Of a stretch of DNA of 64,000 nt, positions 1 to 7,984 are shown piece by piece. The stretch comes from Amorphus orientalis (GTDB lineage Bacteria; Pseudomonadota; Alphaproteobacteria; Rhizobiales; Amorphaceae): assembly GCF_030814015.1 (NCBI RefSeq), contig NZ_JAUSUL010000006.1, positions 26,224-90,223 on the forward strand, read 5' to 3'. The stretch's first letter is position 1, and the number at the start of each line of letters is the position of its first letter. Position numbers and translations under genes: made by a program. The notes under the pieces are model-generated. The model ran no database searches and had not been told where the DNA came from. It saw only the letters and a list, made by a program, of their open reading frames with translations.

Positions 1-669
1 ATTCCGTCCCTCGGCAGTCTGCTGCCGGAGGGATCGTCCTCCGCCAGCGGCCGGATGATCCAGTTCATCGCCCTGATCACGGTGCTGTCGATCGCACCGG
101 GCATCCTGATCATGGTGACGAGCTTCACCCGGTTCGTGGTCGCGCTCTCGTTCCTGCGTTCCGGCCTCGGCCTGCAGACGACGCCGGCCAACCTGATCCT
201 GATCAGTCTCGCCCTGTTCATGACGTTCTTCGTCATGCAGCCGACCTTCGAGCGGGCCTGGGAGGACGGCATCCAGCCGCTCACGGAAAACCAGATCACC
301 GAGCGGGAGGCCTACGAGCGCATCGTCGACCCGTTCCGCACCTTCATGCTGAACAACGTGCGCGAGAAGGACGTGCTTCTCTTCGCCGATCTCGCGGGCG
401 TTTCGCCGATCGAGCCGGGGGATACGGTCGAGCTGCGCATCCTCGTTCCCGCGTTCATGATTTCCGAGCTCAGGCGCGGTTTCGAGATCGGCTTCCTGAT
501 CGTGCTGCCGTTCCTCGTAATCGACATGATCGTCGCCACGCTGGTCATGTCCATGGGCATGATGATGATGCCGCCGACGGTGATCGCGCTGCCGTTCAAG
601 ATCCTGTTCTTCATCCTGATCGACGGCTGGAACCTCTTGATCGGCAGCCTGGTGCGGTCGTTCTTCTAG
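1..669 (+). CDS. fliP: Flagellar export-gate protein FliP (5' truncated by window edge)
   Basis: FliP is a core membrane subunit of the flagellar type III export gate (FliP-FliQ-FliR). The frame is open from base 1, so the first ATG at 55 is internal; 222 residues are visible against about 245 for the family, and the missing N-terminus holds the signal sequence. The hallmark segments are clear: ITVLSIAPGILIMVTSFTRF followed by the first membrane helices, the loop EREAYERIVDPFRTFML, and a C-terminal pair of helices with many Met residues (MSMGMMMMPP). A strong terminator follows 47 nt after the stop, so this is the end of its operon. Family identity is very secure; only the start is out of view. 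Confidence 0.97.
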   Translation: MPSLGSLLPEGSSSASGRMIQFIALITVLSIAPGILIMVTSFTRFVVALSFLRSGLGLQTTPANLILISLALFMTFFVMQPTFERAWEDGIQPLTENQITEREAYERIVDPFRTFMLNNVREKDVLLFADLAGVSPIEPGDTVELRILVPAFMISELRRGFEIGFLIVLPFLVIDMIVATLVMSMGMMMMPPTVIALPFKILFFILIDGWNLLIGSLVRSFF

Positions 670-715
670 CTGCGCTGCCACTCGTCCCGCCCGACGGCGG
701 GACCCGAAACCAGAA

Positions 716-756
716 CGGGACGCCGGTGTGATGCCGGCGTCCCGTTTTTCGTTTTA
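716..756 (+). terminator. Rho-independent terminator after fliP
   Basis: An 11-bp perfect GC-rich stem (716-726 pairing with 734-744) with a 7-nt loop is followed by five T and a further short T run. It ends the fliP transcript and separates it from the flagellin genes. Confidence 0.85.
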
Positions 757-1540
757 GCGCCGTTCTTCGCGCGCCCGGGCATGGACCCGCGAATGCGAAT
801 GGTCTCGGACCTGGGGCGGCGAGACCATGCCGGACGCGCCGCGATAGAAGCGGCCATTCCGGGTCGGCACAGGTCGACGAGGCGGATCCAAGCCGCGTCG
901 GCGTCCGGTGGAGCGCCTCGGTTCGCCCGACTGCGGCGTCTCAACAGCTTGCCTCTCGAAGAGGCCGGAACGGCAATGGCTCAGCAATCCCTTCGCCCGG
1001 TCGCTGCTGCGGCAAGCCTGCACGCCCAACCTCGGCCCTCCGCATCCCGATGCCTCGGGGGTTCTCTGGTCCACATTTGCGGAACGGACCCGACCGCAGC
1101 CGCCGACGAACGTCGCGGCGCAGGGCCGGGCGCCGTGGCCGTCTGCCGTCATTCCGTGCGCATCACCGGACGGCAGCGGCTCCCGGCGCCCGGCACGTCC
1201 TGATCCCTGATTCCGCCCTGGTTCGCACGCAACGCGCCGTTGAGCGCATCCGGGCAGGGTGGACGGCCTGGCCCGTGGCAGCGAAGCGGATCTCTCCGCC
1301 TCAAAGCGATTTCGCCGGTTTTCGCCTTGGCGATCCCAAGGCGCCGACACCCGCCGCAAAGGGCCGTTCGACGCCCGCAGATTTTTTCTGCCTCAAGCGC
1401 TTTTTTGTCAGCTTCGAGAGCGTCGGCCATGCGTCCGGTTTGCTGTTTATGCTGCATTGCAACATAGGCGTGAGCCTGTGCGGTCCGGTCCCTTGTCATC
1501 GGGTGCGGCGCCGGCGGTCCACAAGTTTTCCCGGCATTCT
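757..1540. other. Gene-poor GC-rich spacer upstream of the flagellins
   Basis: About 780 bases with no convincing gene. Open frames exist on both strands (for example 781-1203 plus, 1149-1499 minus) but their products are Arg/Pro/Ala-rich, have no recognisable domain, no good ribosome site, and overlap one another, as expected for chance frames in GC-rich DNA. The start of the minus frame near 1499 looks slightly more protein-like and could be a decayed gene, but I cannot support it. Confidence 0.4.
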
Positions 1541-1803
1541 GCAGATTTTTCTAACAAAACCTAAGGCAATCGGTTTACGTCGCTTTTGTGAATATGTTGA
1601 ATAAATACGTTAATTAACTACAAATTGAAAAAAGTATTGCACTGCAGTATTAGATACTTGACCTGTGGAGTCCACAACCTTCGCGCAAGCTTCGTCTGCG
1701 AATGTCCGGCCATGGCAGGTTGGCTGGCACCGAAAAGCGGAGTCAGCGTCGGGTCTTAGAAAGAAAAGACGGCTCGGCAACCAAAGGCATGATGTCGCCC
1801 TGC
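1541..1803 (+). promoter_or_regulatory. Promoter and distal leader region of flagellin gene 1
   Basis: The stretch 1541-1680 is strikingly AT-rich for this genome and is the likely promoter zone. From about 1687 the sequence resembles the leader of the second flagellin (from about 3606): shared blocks include GCAAGCTTC, a GGTTGGCTG block near 1719 and 3634, and CCAAAGGCATGATG at 1781-1794 and 3698-3711. Such shared leader implies that promoter and untranslated region were duplicated along with the gene. No sigma-54 -24/-12 element could be matched convincingly. Confidence 0.5.
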
Positions 1804-1861
1804 CATACCGGTGAAACTCCGGTATGTCCCCCGCAAACCACACTTAAAAGTAGAGGGACAT
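1804..1861 (+). promoter_or_regulatory. Leader hairpin and Shine-Dalgarno-pairing element of flagellin 1
   Basis: A perfect 8-bp hairpin (CATACCGG 1804-1811, CCGGTATG 1819-1826, loop of 7) is followed by TCCC. The 7-mer ATGTCCC at 1824-1830, which shares its first three bases with the hairpin arm, is exactly complementary to GGGACAT at 1855-1861, the ribosome binding region of the flagellin start at 1866. Both elements recur before flagellin 2 while the 24-26 nt between them differs. I infer alternative structures that could gate translation, comparable in concept to FlbT-type leader control of flagellins in alphaproteobacteria. Confidence 0.6.
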
Positions 1862-1865
1862 TCCC

Positions 1866-3437
1866 ATGACGAGCATCAACACCAACACCTCGGCGATGGT
1901 CGCGCTGCAGACGCTGCGCTCGATCAACAACAACCTCGACGAGACCAACAACCGCGTGTCGACGGGCCTCCGGGTCAACTCCGCCGCCGACAACGCCGCT
2001 TACTGGTCGATCGCTACGACGACCAAGTCGGACAACGGCGCTCTCGGTGCCGTTAAGGACGCCCTGGGCCTTGGCTCTGCCTCGGTCGACACCGCCAACA
2101 CCGGTCTCGACACCGCCCGCGAAGCCCTTCAGAAGATCAAAGAGAAGCTCGTCACCGCGACGGCTCCTGAGACCGACAAGGGCAAGCTGCAGACGGAAAT
2201 TTCCAGCCTTCTGCAGGGCATCCGCAGCACGGCCGACTCGTCGGTCATCTCCGGCAACAACTGGCTTTCGGTGAACAACTCGGGTGACACGAAGGACGTC
2301 GTCGTGTCGTTCTCGCGTACCGGTTCTTCGATCGCTGTCGACACCATCCAGGTGAACATCGACGACTTCGCCCTCTACGAGGACGGAACCAGCACCGGCA
2401 TCATGGATCAGTCGCGCCGCGTGGCGAACTCTGAGTTCACCATGAGCACGCTGACCGGCACGCCGGACATGACCGGTGAGACCGTGTCGTTCGACTTCAA
2501 CGGCACCGAAGTGCAGATCAACGCTGCGACCGTGGCTGCCGTCGGCAACAACGACAACGTCGTCGACTCCGCTGCTGAACTTGCGGCCGTCTACGACCGC
2601 GCCTTCGCTGACGCCGGCATCACCGGTGTGACGACCCAGGTTGACGCGAACGGCGTTCGCTTCTCCAGCACCGAGTCGTTCACGGTCTCCAACGTGACCA
2701 GCGTCAACACGGCTGGCCAGGCGGCTGCTCTCGGTCTGACCAACGGATCTTCGACCGAAGCTCAGTTCGAGCGGACCCTCGGCGGTCTGACCGGTACGCC
2801 GGACATGACCGGTGAGACCTTGTCGTTCGACGTCAACGGCACCACCGTGACCGTCGATCAGACGGTGATGGCTGGGGTCGGTAACGCCGACGCCGTCGTC
2901 GACACCGTGACCGAGCTGGCTGACGCTTATCAGGCTGCTCTGTCCAACGCCGGCATCAACAACATTGATGTCCGGGTCGATGCCGCCACGAACAACATCG
3001 TGTTCGGCAGCAACGACGAGTTCACCATCTCGAACTCCCGTGCGTCGACCCCGGCGAACGTCGGCAACCTCGGTATGTCTGATGGCGAAGCCACCATCAC
3101 CAACGGCTATGACGCTGGTGCGGTTGCCAACATCGACATCACCACTGCCTCCAAGGGTGAGATCGCTGGCTTCCTGAAGATCGTTGACGCCGCGCTTCTC
3201 GACATGACCGACGCCTCGACGAAGGCCGGTGCTCTCACCAGCCGGATCGAGTCGCAGGAGAGCTTCGTGATGGCTCTGATGGATGCGAACGACCGCGCCA
3301 TCGGCACCCTGATCGACGCCAACATGGAAGAAGAGTCCACCCGTCTGAAGGCGCTGCAGACCCAGCAGCAGCTGGCTGTCCAGTCCCTGGGCATCGCCAA
3401 CTCCTCCAGCCAGAACGTGCTCTCGCTGTTCCGGTAA
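1866..3437 (+). CDS. Flagellin (filament subunit), copy 1
   Basis: Structural protein of the flagellar filament, exported by the flagellar type III system. The conserved D0/D1 ends are diagnostic: MTSINTNTSAMVALQTLR with NNRVSTGLRVNSAADNAAYW at the N-terminus, and ANMEEESTRLKALQTQQQLA ending in SLFR at the C-terminus. At 523 residues it is longer than the 300-400 aa rhizobial flagellins because the central region (about residues 196-300 and 308-408) is a tandem repeat, each unit opening with LTGTPDMTGET and resembling a Flagellin_IN-type domain. Start chosen at ATG 1866 with GAGGGA 8 nt upstream. It is about 85 percent identical by eye to the next gene, clearly a tandem duplicate. Confidence 0.96.
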   Translation: MTSINTNTSAMVALQTLRSINNNLDETNNRVSTGLRVNSAADNAAYWSIATTTKSDNGALGAVKDALGLGSASVDTANTGLDTAREALQKIKEKLVTATAPETDKGKLQTEISSLLQGIRSTADSSVISGNNWLSVNNSGDTKDVVVSFSRTGSSIAVDTIQVNIDDFALYEDGTSTGIMDQSRRVANSEFTMSTLTGTPDMTGETVSFDFNGTEVQINAATVAAVGNNDNVVDSAAELAAVYDRAFADAGITGVTTQVDANGVRFSSTESFTVSNVTSVNTAGQAAALGLTNGSSTEAQFERTLGGLTGTPDMTGETLSFDVNGTTVTVDQTVMAGVGNADAVVDTVTELADAYQAALSNAGINNIDVRVDAATNNIVFGSNDEFTISNSRASTPANVGNLGMSDGEATITNGYDAGAVANIDITTASKGEIAGFLKIVDAALLDMTDASTKAGALTSRIESQESFVMALMDANDRAIGTLIDANMEEESTRLKALQTQQQLAVQSLGIANSSSQNVLSLFR

Positions 3438-3471
3438 GGTCCTCAGACTTCGCTTCCCCACGGGGAAGATC

Positions 3472-3507
3472 GGTTACGCCCTGAACTCCCTGGTTCGGGG
3501 CGTAACC
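3472..3507 (+). terminator. Long stem-loop after flagellin 1
   Basis: A 15-bp stem with one G-T pair (3472-3486 with 3493-3507) and a 6-nt loop lies 35 nt after the flagellin stop. There is no T run, so it may stabilise the mRNA 3' end or terminate only partly rather than act as a classical terminator. Confidence 0.5.
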
Positions 3508-3603
3508 ATCAAAGAACGCTCAAATTGGGCTGGTCATCGAGCTGCCTTTGTCCGGGGCAGTCCAACCCTTTGGCGCATGGCATCGCTGTGGGAGCAAGCT
3601 TCA

Positions 3604-3780
3604 GGCAAGCTTCCGCAGCGATGTTGCGTGCCATAGCGGGTTGGCTGTTTGCGTTCAGAGGCAAGCAGAGCGGTCCGGACGGACACCGTGTCCGCATCCA
3701 AAGGCATGATGCCGCTCCGCTATACCGGTGAAAGCCCGGTATGTCCCATCCATTCATCTGACTTCAGATCCAAGGGACAT
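3604..3780 (+). promoter_or_regulatory. Leader of flagellin 2 with the same hairpin and Shine-Dalgarno-pairing element
   Basis: This is a diverged copy of the flagellin 1 leader. The hairpin TATACCGG 3721-3728 / CCGGTATG 3736-3743 keeps a 7-nt loop beginning TGAAA. ATGTCCC at 3741-3747 is exactly complementary to GGGACAT at 3774-3780 just before the ATG at 3785. The spacer between the two 7-mers is unrelated to that of copy 1, so conservation is confined to the pairing elements. Confidence 0.6.
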
Positions 3781-3784
3781 TTCG

Positions 3785-5356
3785 ATGACCAGCATCAATA
3801 CCAACACCTCCGCAATGGTCGCGCTGCAGACGCTGCGCTCCATCAACACCAACCTCGACGAAACCAACAACCGCGTGTCGACGGGCCTGCGGGTCAACTC
3901 CGCCGCCGACAACGCCGCCTACTGGTCGATCGCCACGACGACCAAGTCCGACAACGGTGCCCTCGGTGCTGTTAAGGACGCCCTGGGCCTTGGCTCCGCC
4001 TCGGTCGACACCGCCAACACCGGTCTCGACACCGCCCGCAAAGCCCTTCAGATGATCAAGGAAAAGCTCGTCACCGCGACGGCTCCCGAGACCGACAAGG
4101 GCAAGCTGCAGACGGAAATCAACAGCCTGCTCGAAGGCATCCGCAGCACGGCCGACTCGTCGGTCATCTCCGGCAACAACTGGCTTTCGGTCGCCAACTC
4201 CGGCGAGACCAAGGACATCGTCGTGTCCTTCTCGCGTGCCGGTTCGTCGATCTCCGTGGACACGATGAACGTCGACATCGACGACTTCGCGCTCTACGAG
4301 GCCGGCACCAACTCCGGCATCATGGACAAGACCCGTCGCGTCGCGAATGACGAATTGACCATGAGCACCCTGACCGGTACGCCGGACATGACCGGTGAAA
4401 CCGTTCGGTTCGACTTCAACGGCACCGAAGTCCAGATCGACGCCGCGACCGTGGCTGCCATCGGCAACAACGACAACGTCGTCGACTCCAACGCCGAACT
4501 CGTGGCCGTTTACGAACGCGCCTTCGCCGACGCCGGCATCTCTGGCGTCACCGTCCAGGCCGACGCCAACGGCGTTCGCTTCTCCAGTGCCGAGCGGTTC
4601 ACCGTCTCCAACGTGACCAGCGTCAACACGGGCGGCCAGGCTGCGGCTCTGGGCCTGAGCAATGGCTCCTCGAGCCTGGCTCAGTACGAGACGGTTCTCG
4701 GCGGTCTGACCGGTACGCCGGACATGACCGGTGAGACGCTCGAGTTCGACGTCAACGGCACCACCGTGACCATCGATCAGGCCGTGATGGCCGGTGTCGG
4801 CAACAACGACGCCACCGTCGACACCGTGACCGAGCTGCGTGATGCCTACCAGGCCGCCCTGGCCAACGCCGGCATCAACAACATCGAGGTCAAGGTCGAC
4901 GCGGTGACGAACAACATCGTGTTCGGCAGCGACGAAGAGTTCACCATCTCGAACTCCCGTGCGTCGACCCCGGCGAACGTCGGCAACCTCGGCATGGCCG
5001 ATGGCGAGGCCACCATCACCAACGGCTATGACGCTGGTGCGGTTGCCAACATCGACATCAGCACGGCCACCGCTGGTGACATCGCCGGCTTCCTGAAGAT
5101 CGTCGACGCCGCGCTGCTCGACATGACCGACGCCTCGACCAAGGCCGGTGCGTTCTCCACGCGCATCGACTCCCAGACGGAGTTCGTGACGGCTCTGATG
5201 GACGCCAACGACCGCGCCATCGGCACCCTGATCGATGCCAACATGGAAGAAGAGTCCACCCGTCTGAAGGCGCTGCAGACCCAGCAGCAGCTGGCGATCC
5301 AGTCCCTGGGCATCGCCAACTCGTCCAGCCAGAACGTGCTCACGCTGTTCCGGTAA
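3785..5356 (+). CDS. Flagellin (filament subunit), copy 2
   Basis: Second filament flagellin, also 523 aa and colinear with copy 1: same MTSINTNTSAM start, same NSAADNAAYWSIATTTKSDN block, same duplicated LTGTPDMTGET central units, and the same C-terminus ending LTLFR. Differences concentrate in the surface-exposed middle. A GTG at 3728 gives a longer frame, but that codon lies inside the conserved leader hairpin; ATG 3785 with AAGGGA upstream matches the family start. Two flagellins may be co-assembled in a complex filament, as known in rhizobia, though whether that happens here is inference. Strong terminator follows. Confidence 0.96.
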   Translation: MTSINTNTSAMVALQTLRSINTNLDETNNRVSTGLRVNSAADNAAYWSIATTTKSDNGALGAVKDALGLGSASVDTANTGLDTARKALQMIKEKLVTATAPETDKGKLQTEINSLLEGIRSTADSSVISGNNWLSVANSGETKDIVVSFSRAGSSISVDTMNVDIDDFALYEAGTNSGIMDKTRRVANDELTMSTLTGTPDMTGETVRFDFNGTEVQIDAATVAAIGNNDNVVDSNAELVAVYERAFADAGISGVTVQADANGVRFSSAERFTVSNVTSVNTGGQAAALGLSNGSSSLAQYETVLGGLTGTPDMTGETLEFDVNGTTVTIDQAVMAGVGNNDATVDTVTELRDAYQAALANAGINNIEVKVDAVTNNIVFGSDEEFTISNSRASTPANVGNLGMADGEATITNGYDAGAVANIDISTATAGDIAGFLKIVDAALLDMTDASTKAGAFSTRIDSQTEFVTALMDANDRAIGTLIDANMEEESTRLKALQTQQQLAIQSLGIANSSSQNVLTLFR

Positions 5357-5388
5357 GACCAGACGCAGCTTTCCTTCGGGAAGGTCAG

Positions 5389-5419
5389 GGCCACGCTGGG
5401 CGACCAGCGTGGCCTTTTT
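5389..5419 (+). terminator. Rho-independent terminator after flagellin 2
   Basis: A perfect 11-bp stem (5389-5399 with 5404-5414), a 4-nt loop and five T residues. It isolates the flagellin pair from the fliF operon. The nearly 300 bases from here to fliF contain no recognisable gene and presumably hold the fliF promoter. Confidence 0.9.
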
Positions 5420-5716
5420 CGTGTCAACCGGCAGACCTGAGCAGCGCGCGGGCTAGGAACAAAACGCGCTGGAGGGACAAGCGCTTAGCGCGTCCGCTTA
5501 CGGGGCGCGATTCCGTAGGTGCGCTGCAGCAATAAGTCGCCCGGACGGCGCTGCCTGCAATGTCCGCGCAAGGTTGATCGTCGAATGTCGGGACGCAGCC
5601 GGCATGAGACCACCGAGCCGGCGCACCGAAGATGTGTTCCCAGCCAGCCGGAAGCAGACCGGGTCCCCCGGTCGGTGGACGGATCAAGCGTGACCTTCGA
5701 GGATCGGAAGCAGTCG

Positions 5717-7360
5717 ATGAGCGGCCGCGAGCAGGCAGAACGCCTGTGGACAAATATCAAAGAGCTCGGCACCCGCCGGCTCGTCGCCCTGGGCCTCGTC
5801 GGGCTCACGGTTCTTCTCGTCGTGGGCGTCGGCGCCTACTATCTCAGCCAGCCTGAGCGAGAGGCCCTTTATGTGGGCCTTTCCCGCGAAGACGTTACCC
5901 GGATGGGCAGCGCGCTGAAGGATGCCGGCATCGATTTCGATGTCTCCTCCGACGGCACCTCCATCCTGGTCGCTCACTCCGACACATCCCAGGCGCGGAT
6001 GTATCTGGCCGAAAAGGGCCTGCCTCAGGACGCCAACTCCGGCTACGAACTCTTCAACGAACTCGGTTCGTTCGGCCTGACCTCCTTCATGCAGGAGATC
6101 ACTCGGGTTCGCGCGCTCGAAGGCGAACTGGCGCGCACCATCCAGTCGATGAACGGCATCAAGGCCGCGCGGGTTCACATCGTCCTGCCCGAGCGCGGTT
6201 CGTTCCGGCGCGATCAGCAGGCGGCTTCCGCCTCCGTCGTGATCCAGACCGAGAGCGCCCAGGATGCGTCGGCCGCGCCGGCGATTCGCCATCTGGTGGC
6301 GTCCGCATTGCCCGGCATGAAGGTCGACGGCGTCACGGTCCTCAACACCGAGGGCGCCGTGCTCGCGTCCGGCGAGGATGGCGCCACCGCCGCCGGCGGC
6401 AAGCTGGCGCGTCTGCAGAACCAGGTGAATGCGGAGATCGAGGAGAACATCCGCCGCACGCTGACGCCCTATCTCGGTCTCAACAACTTCGAGATCAGCG
6501 TCGCCTCCGAACTCGACACCGACCTGACCCGGACCTCCGAGACGATCTTCGATCCCGATTCCCGGGTCGAGCGGTCGATCCGGACCGTCCGGGAATCGGG
6601 TCAGTCGCGCAACGCCGCGACCGATGCGCCGGTGACGGTTCAGCAGAACATTCCTCAGGAAGAGCTTCCGGCCGACAGCGGCGGCGGGTCCAACGAGCAG
6701 AACGAGCGCCGCGAGGAACTCACCAACTACGAGATTTCCTCGAAGGTGGTGGAGACCGTCAGCGACGGCTTCCGCGTGGAGAACCTCTCGATCGCCGTTC
6801 TGGTGAACCGCGAGCGGCTGATGGAAGCCGCCAGCACCAACGGCAGTGCCATTCCCGTCGACACGCAGATCGAGGAAATCGAGGCTCTGGTCGCGTCGGC
6901 GGCCGGCCTCAACCGCGATCGCGGCGATCAGCTCAAGGTGTCCGCCGTCGGCTTTGCCACCGGCGCCGGTGACCTGGAGCCCGCGCCCCCGCTGTCGATG
7001 GTCGATCTCCTGATGCGCCAGTTCGGCACGCTGATCAACGCTGCCACCATGCTGGTCATCGCCGTCCTCCTGATCTGGTTCGGCCTGCGGCCGGCAATGC
7101 GGGTGATCCTTGCCCGTCCGGAGAACGAGGAAGCCGGCGACATGGAAGCGGCTGCGCTCGCTTCGCCTGACGGCTCGGTTCTCGGCCTCGAAGGCGGCGA
7201 ACAGAGCATCATGGCCGACGATGACATCAACCTCATCGAGGACGTCACCTCCAAGCGCAACCGCACTCCGCAGAAGCGCCTGGAGCAGATCGTGGACTAC
7301 GACGAATCGCAGGCCGCAGCCGTGCTTCGCCAGTGGCTCACCCAGGAAGTTAAGGCCTGA
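5717..7360 (+). CDS. fliF: Flagellar MS-ring protein FliF
   Basis: FliF forms the membrane MS-ring on which the rotor and export apparatus assemble. The 547-aa protein has a first membrane helix near residues 20-42, the YscJ/FliF ring-building domain (LSREDVTRMGSALKDAGIDF, then LPQDANSGYELFNE), a long periplasmic loop with a Gly/Ser linker near residue 320, a second helix near 435-455, and a C-terminal FliG-binding tail (VDYDESQAAAVLRQWL). The frame is open upstream to 5519, but ATG 5717 gives the usual family N-terminus and has GGAAG upstream. It opens a tightly packed run through the lytic transglycosylase. Confidence 0.96.
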   Translation: MSGREQAERLWTNIKELGTRRLVALGLVGLTVLLVVGVGAYYLSQPEREALYVGLSREDVTRMGSALKDAGIDFDVSSDGTSILVAHSDTSQARMYLAEKGLPQDANSGYELFNELGSFGLTSFMQEITRVRALEGELARTIQSMNGIKAARVHIVLPERGSFRRDQQAASASVVIQTESAQDASAAPAIRHLVASALPGMKVDGVTVLNTEGAVLASGEDGATAAGGKLARLQNQVNAEIEENIRRTLTPYLGLNNFEISVASELDTDLTRTSETIFDPDSRVERSIRTVRESGQSRNAATDAPVTVQQNIPQEELPADSGGGSNEQNERREELTNYEISSKVVETVSDGFRVENLSIAVLVNRERLMEAASTNGSAIPVDTQIEEIEALVASAAGLNRDRGDQLKVSAVGFATGAGDLEPAPPLSMVDLLMRQFGTLINAATMLVIAVLLIWFGLRPAMRVILARPENEEAGDMEAAALASPDGSVLGLEGGEQSIMADDDINLIEDVTSKRNRTPQKRLEQIVDYDESQAAAVLRQWLTQEVKA

Positions 7361-7365
7361 TCCAC

Positions 7366-7977
7366 ATGAACGCCTTCGCGCATCTGATCGCCAACTTCGG
7401 GTCTCCCGAACCCTGCAAGACGCCCGCCGACCCGAAGCTGCTGCCGTTCGGGGTCCAGGAGACGCCGGTGGAAACCGGGCCGAACCTGGAAGAGATGGAA
7501 GAGCGCGTCCGGGCCGAAGCCCGGGCGGAAGCGGACGCCCGGTGCGAAACGGTGCGCGCGGAGGAGCGTGCGCGCTTCGAACGCGACCTGGCCGAGCAGC
7601 GCGAAGCCTGGTGCGCGGACGAGAGCGCCCGTCTGGCGACCCAGATGACGACCGCCTGGGGCGAGCTGGAGGACGGCATCGCCGACAGCCTCGCCCGGGT
7701 GATCGGCCCCTTCGTCAAGGACGCCGTCCGTGTCGAGGCGGTCGCGGAAATCCGTCGGACGATCACCGCCGTTCTGAGCGACGCGGGAAACAAGTGCGTC
7801 AGGGTCACCGGCCCCGAGGATCTGCTGGACCGGCTCGCCTCCGAACTCGGCGAGCGGGCGGCCGGACTGTCGTTCGAGCCGGGCGAGACCGTCGATATCC
7901 AAGTCACCGCCGACAATACGGTGATCGAAACACAGCTGGGCGCCTGGTTCGAGCGCCTGGCGTCCGCCATTCGTTGA
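7366..7977 (+). CDS. Probable FliH-like flagellar export stator protein
   Basis: A 203-aa cytoplasmic protein, 5 nt after fliF and 7 nt before motB. It has a Pro-rich N-terminus, a strongly charged predicted coiled coil at about residues 40-90 (EERVRAEARAEADARCETV), and a C-terminal alpha/beta domain ending in LGAWFERLASAIR. That layout matches FliH, which regulates the FliI export ATPase and is poorly conserved in sequence. fliI is not in view. Identification rests on architecture and gene position, so it is a putative call; an uncharacterised rhizobial motility protein at this locus is the alternative. Confidence 0.5.
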   Translation: MNAFAHLIANFGSPEPCKTPADPKLLPFGVQETPVETGPNLEEMEERVRAEARAEADARCETVRAEERARFERDLAEQREAWCADESARLATQMTTAWGELEDGIADSLARVIGPFVKDAVRVEAVAEIRRTITAVLSDAGNKCVRVTGPEDLLDRLASELGERAAGLSFEPGETVDIQVTADNTVIETQLGAWFERLASAIR

Positions 7978-7984
7978 GGCTGCA

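Noticed and set aside
781..1604. Overlapping open frames of 100-184 aa on both strands
   Set aside because: Arg/Pro/Ala-rich products without domains or ribosome sites, mutually overlapping; consistent with chance frames in GC-rich DNA.
1724..1745. Sigma-54 promoter (TGGCAC) before flagellin 1
   Set aside because: The -12 element does not match TTGC at the required spacing and the second flagellin lacks TGGCAC.
1743..3461. A 572-aa open frame antisense to flagellin 1
   Set aside because: It mirrors the codon periodicity of the flagellin gene, is rich in His/Val/Arg/Gly, and has no recognisable domain.
3728..3784. Upstream GTG start for flagellin 2
   Set aside because: The codon lies in the conserved leader hairpin; ATG 3785 matches the flagellin N-terminus and has the ribosome site.
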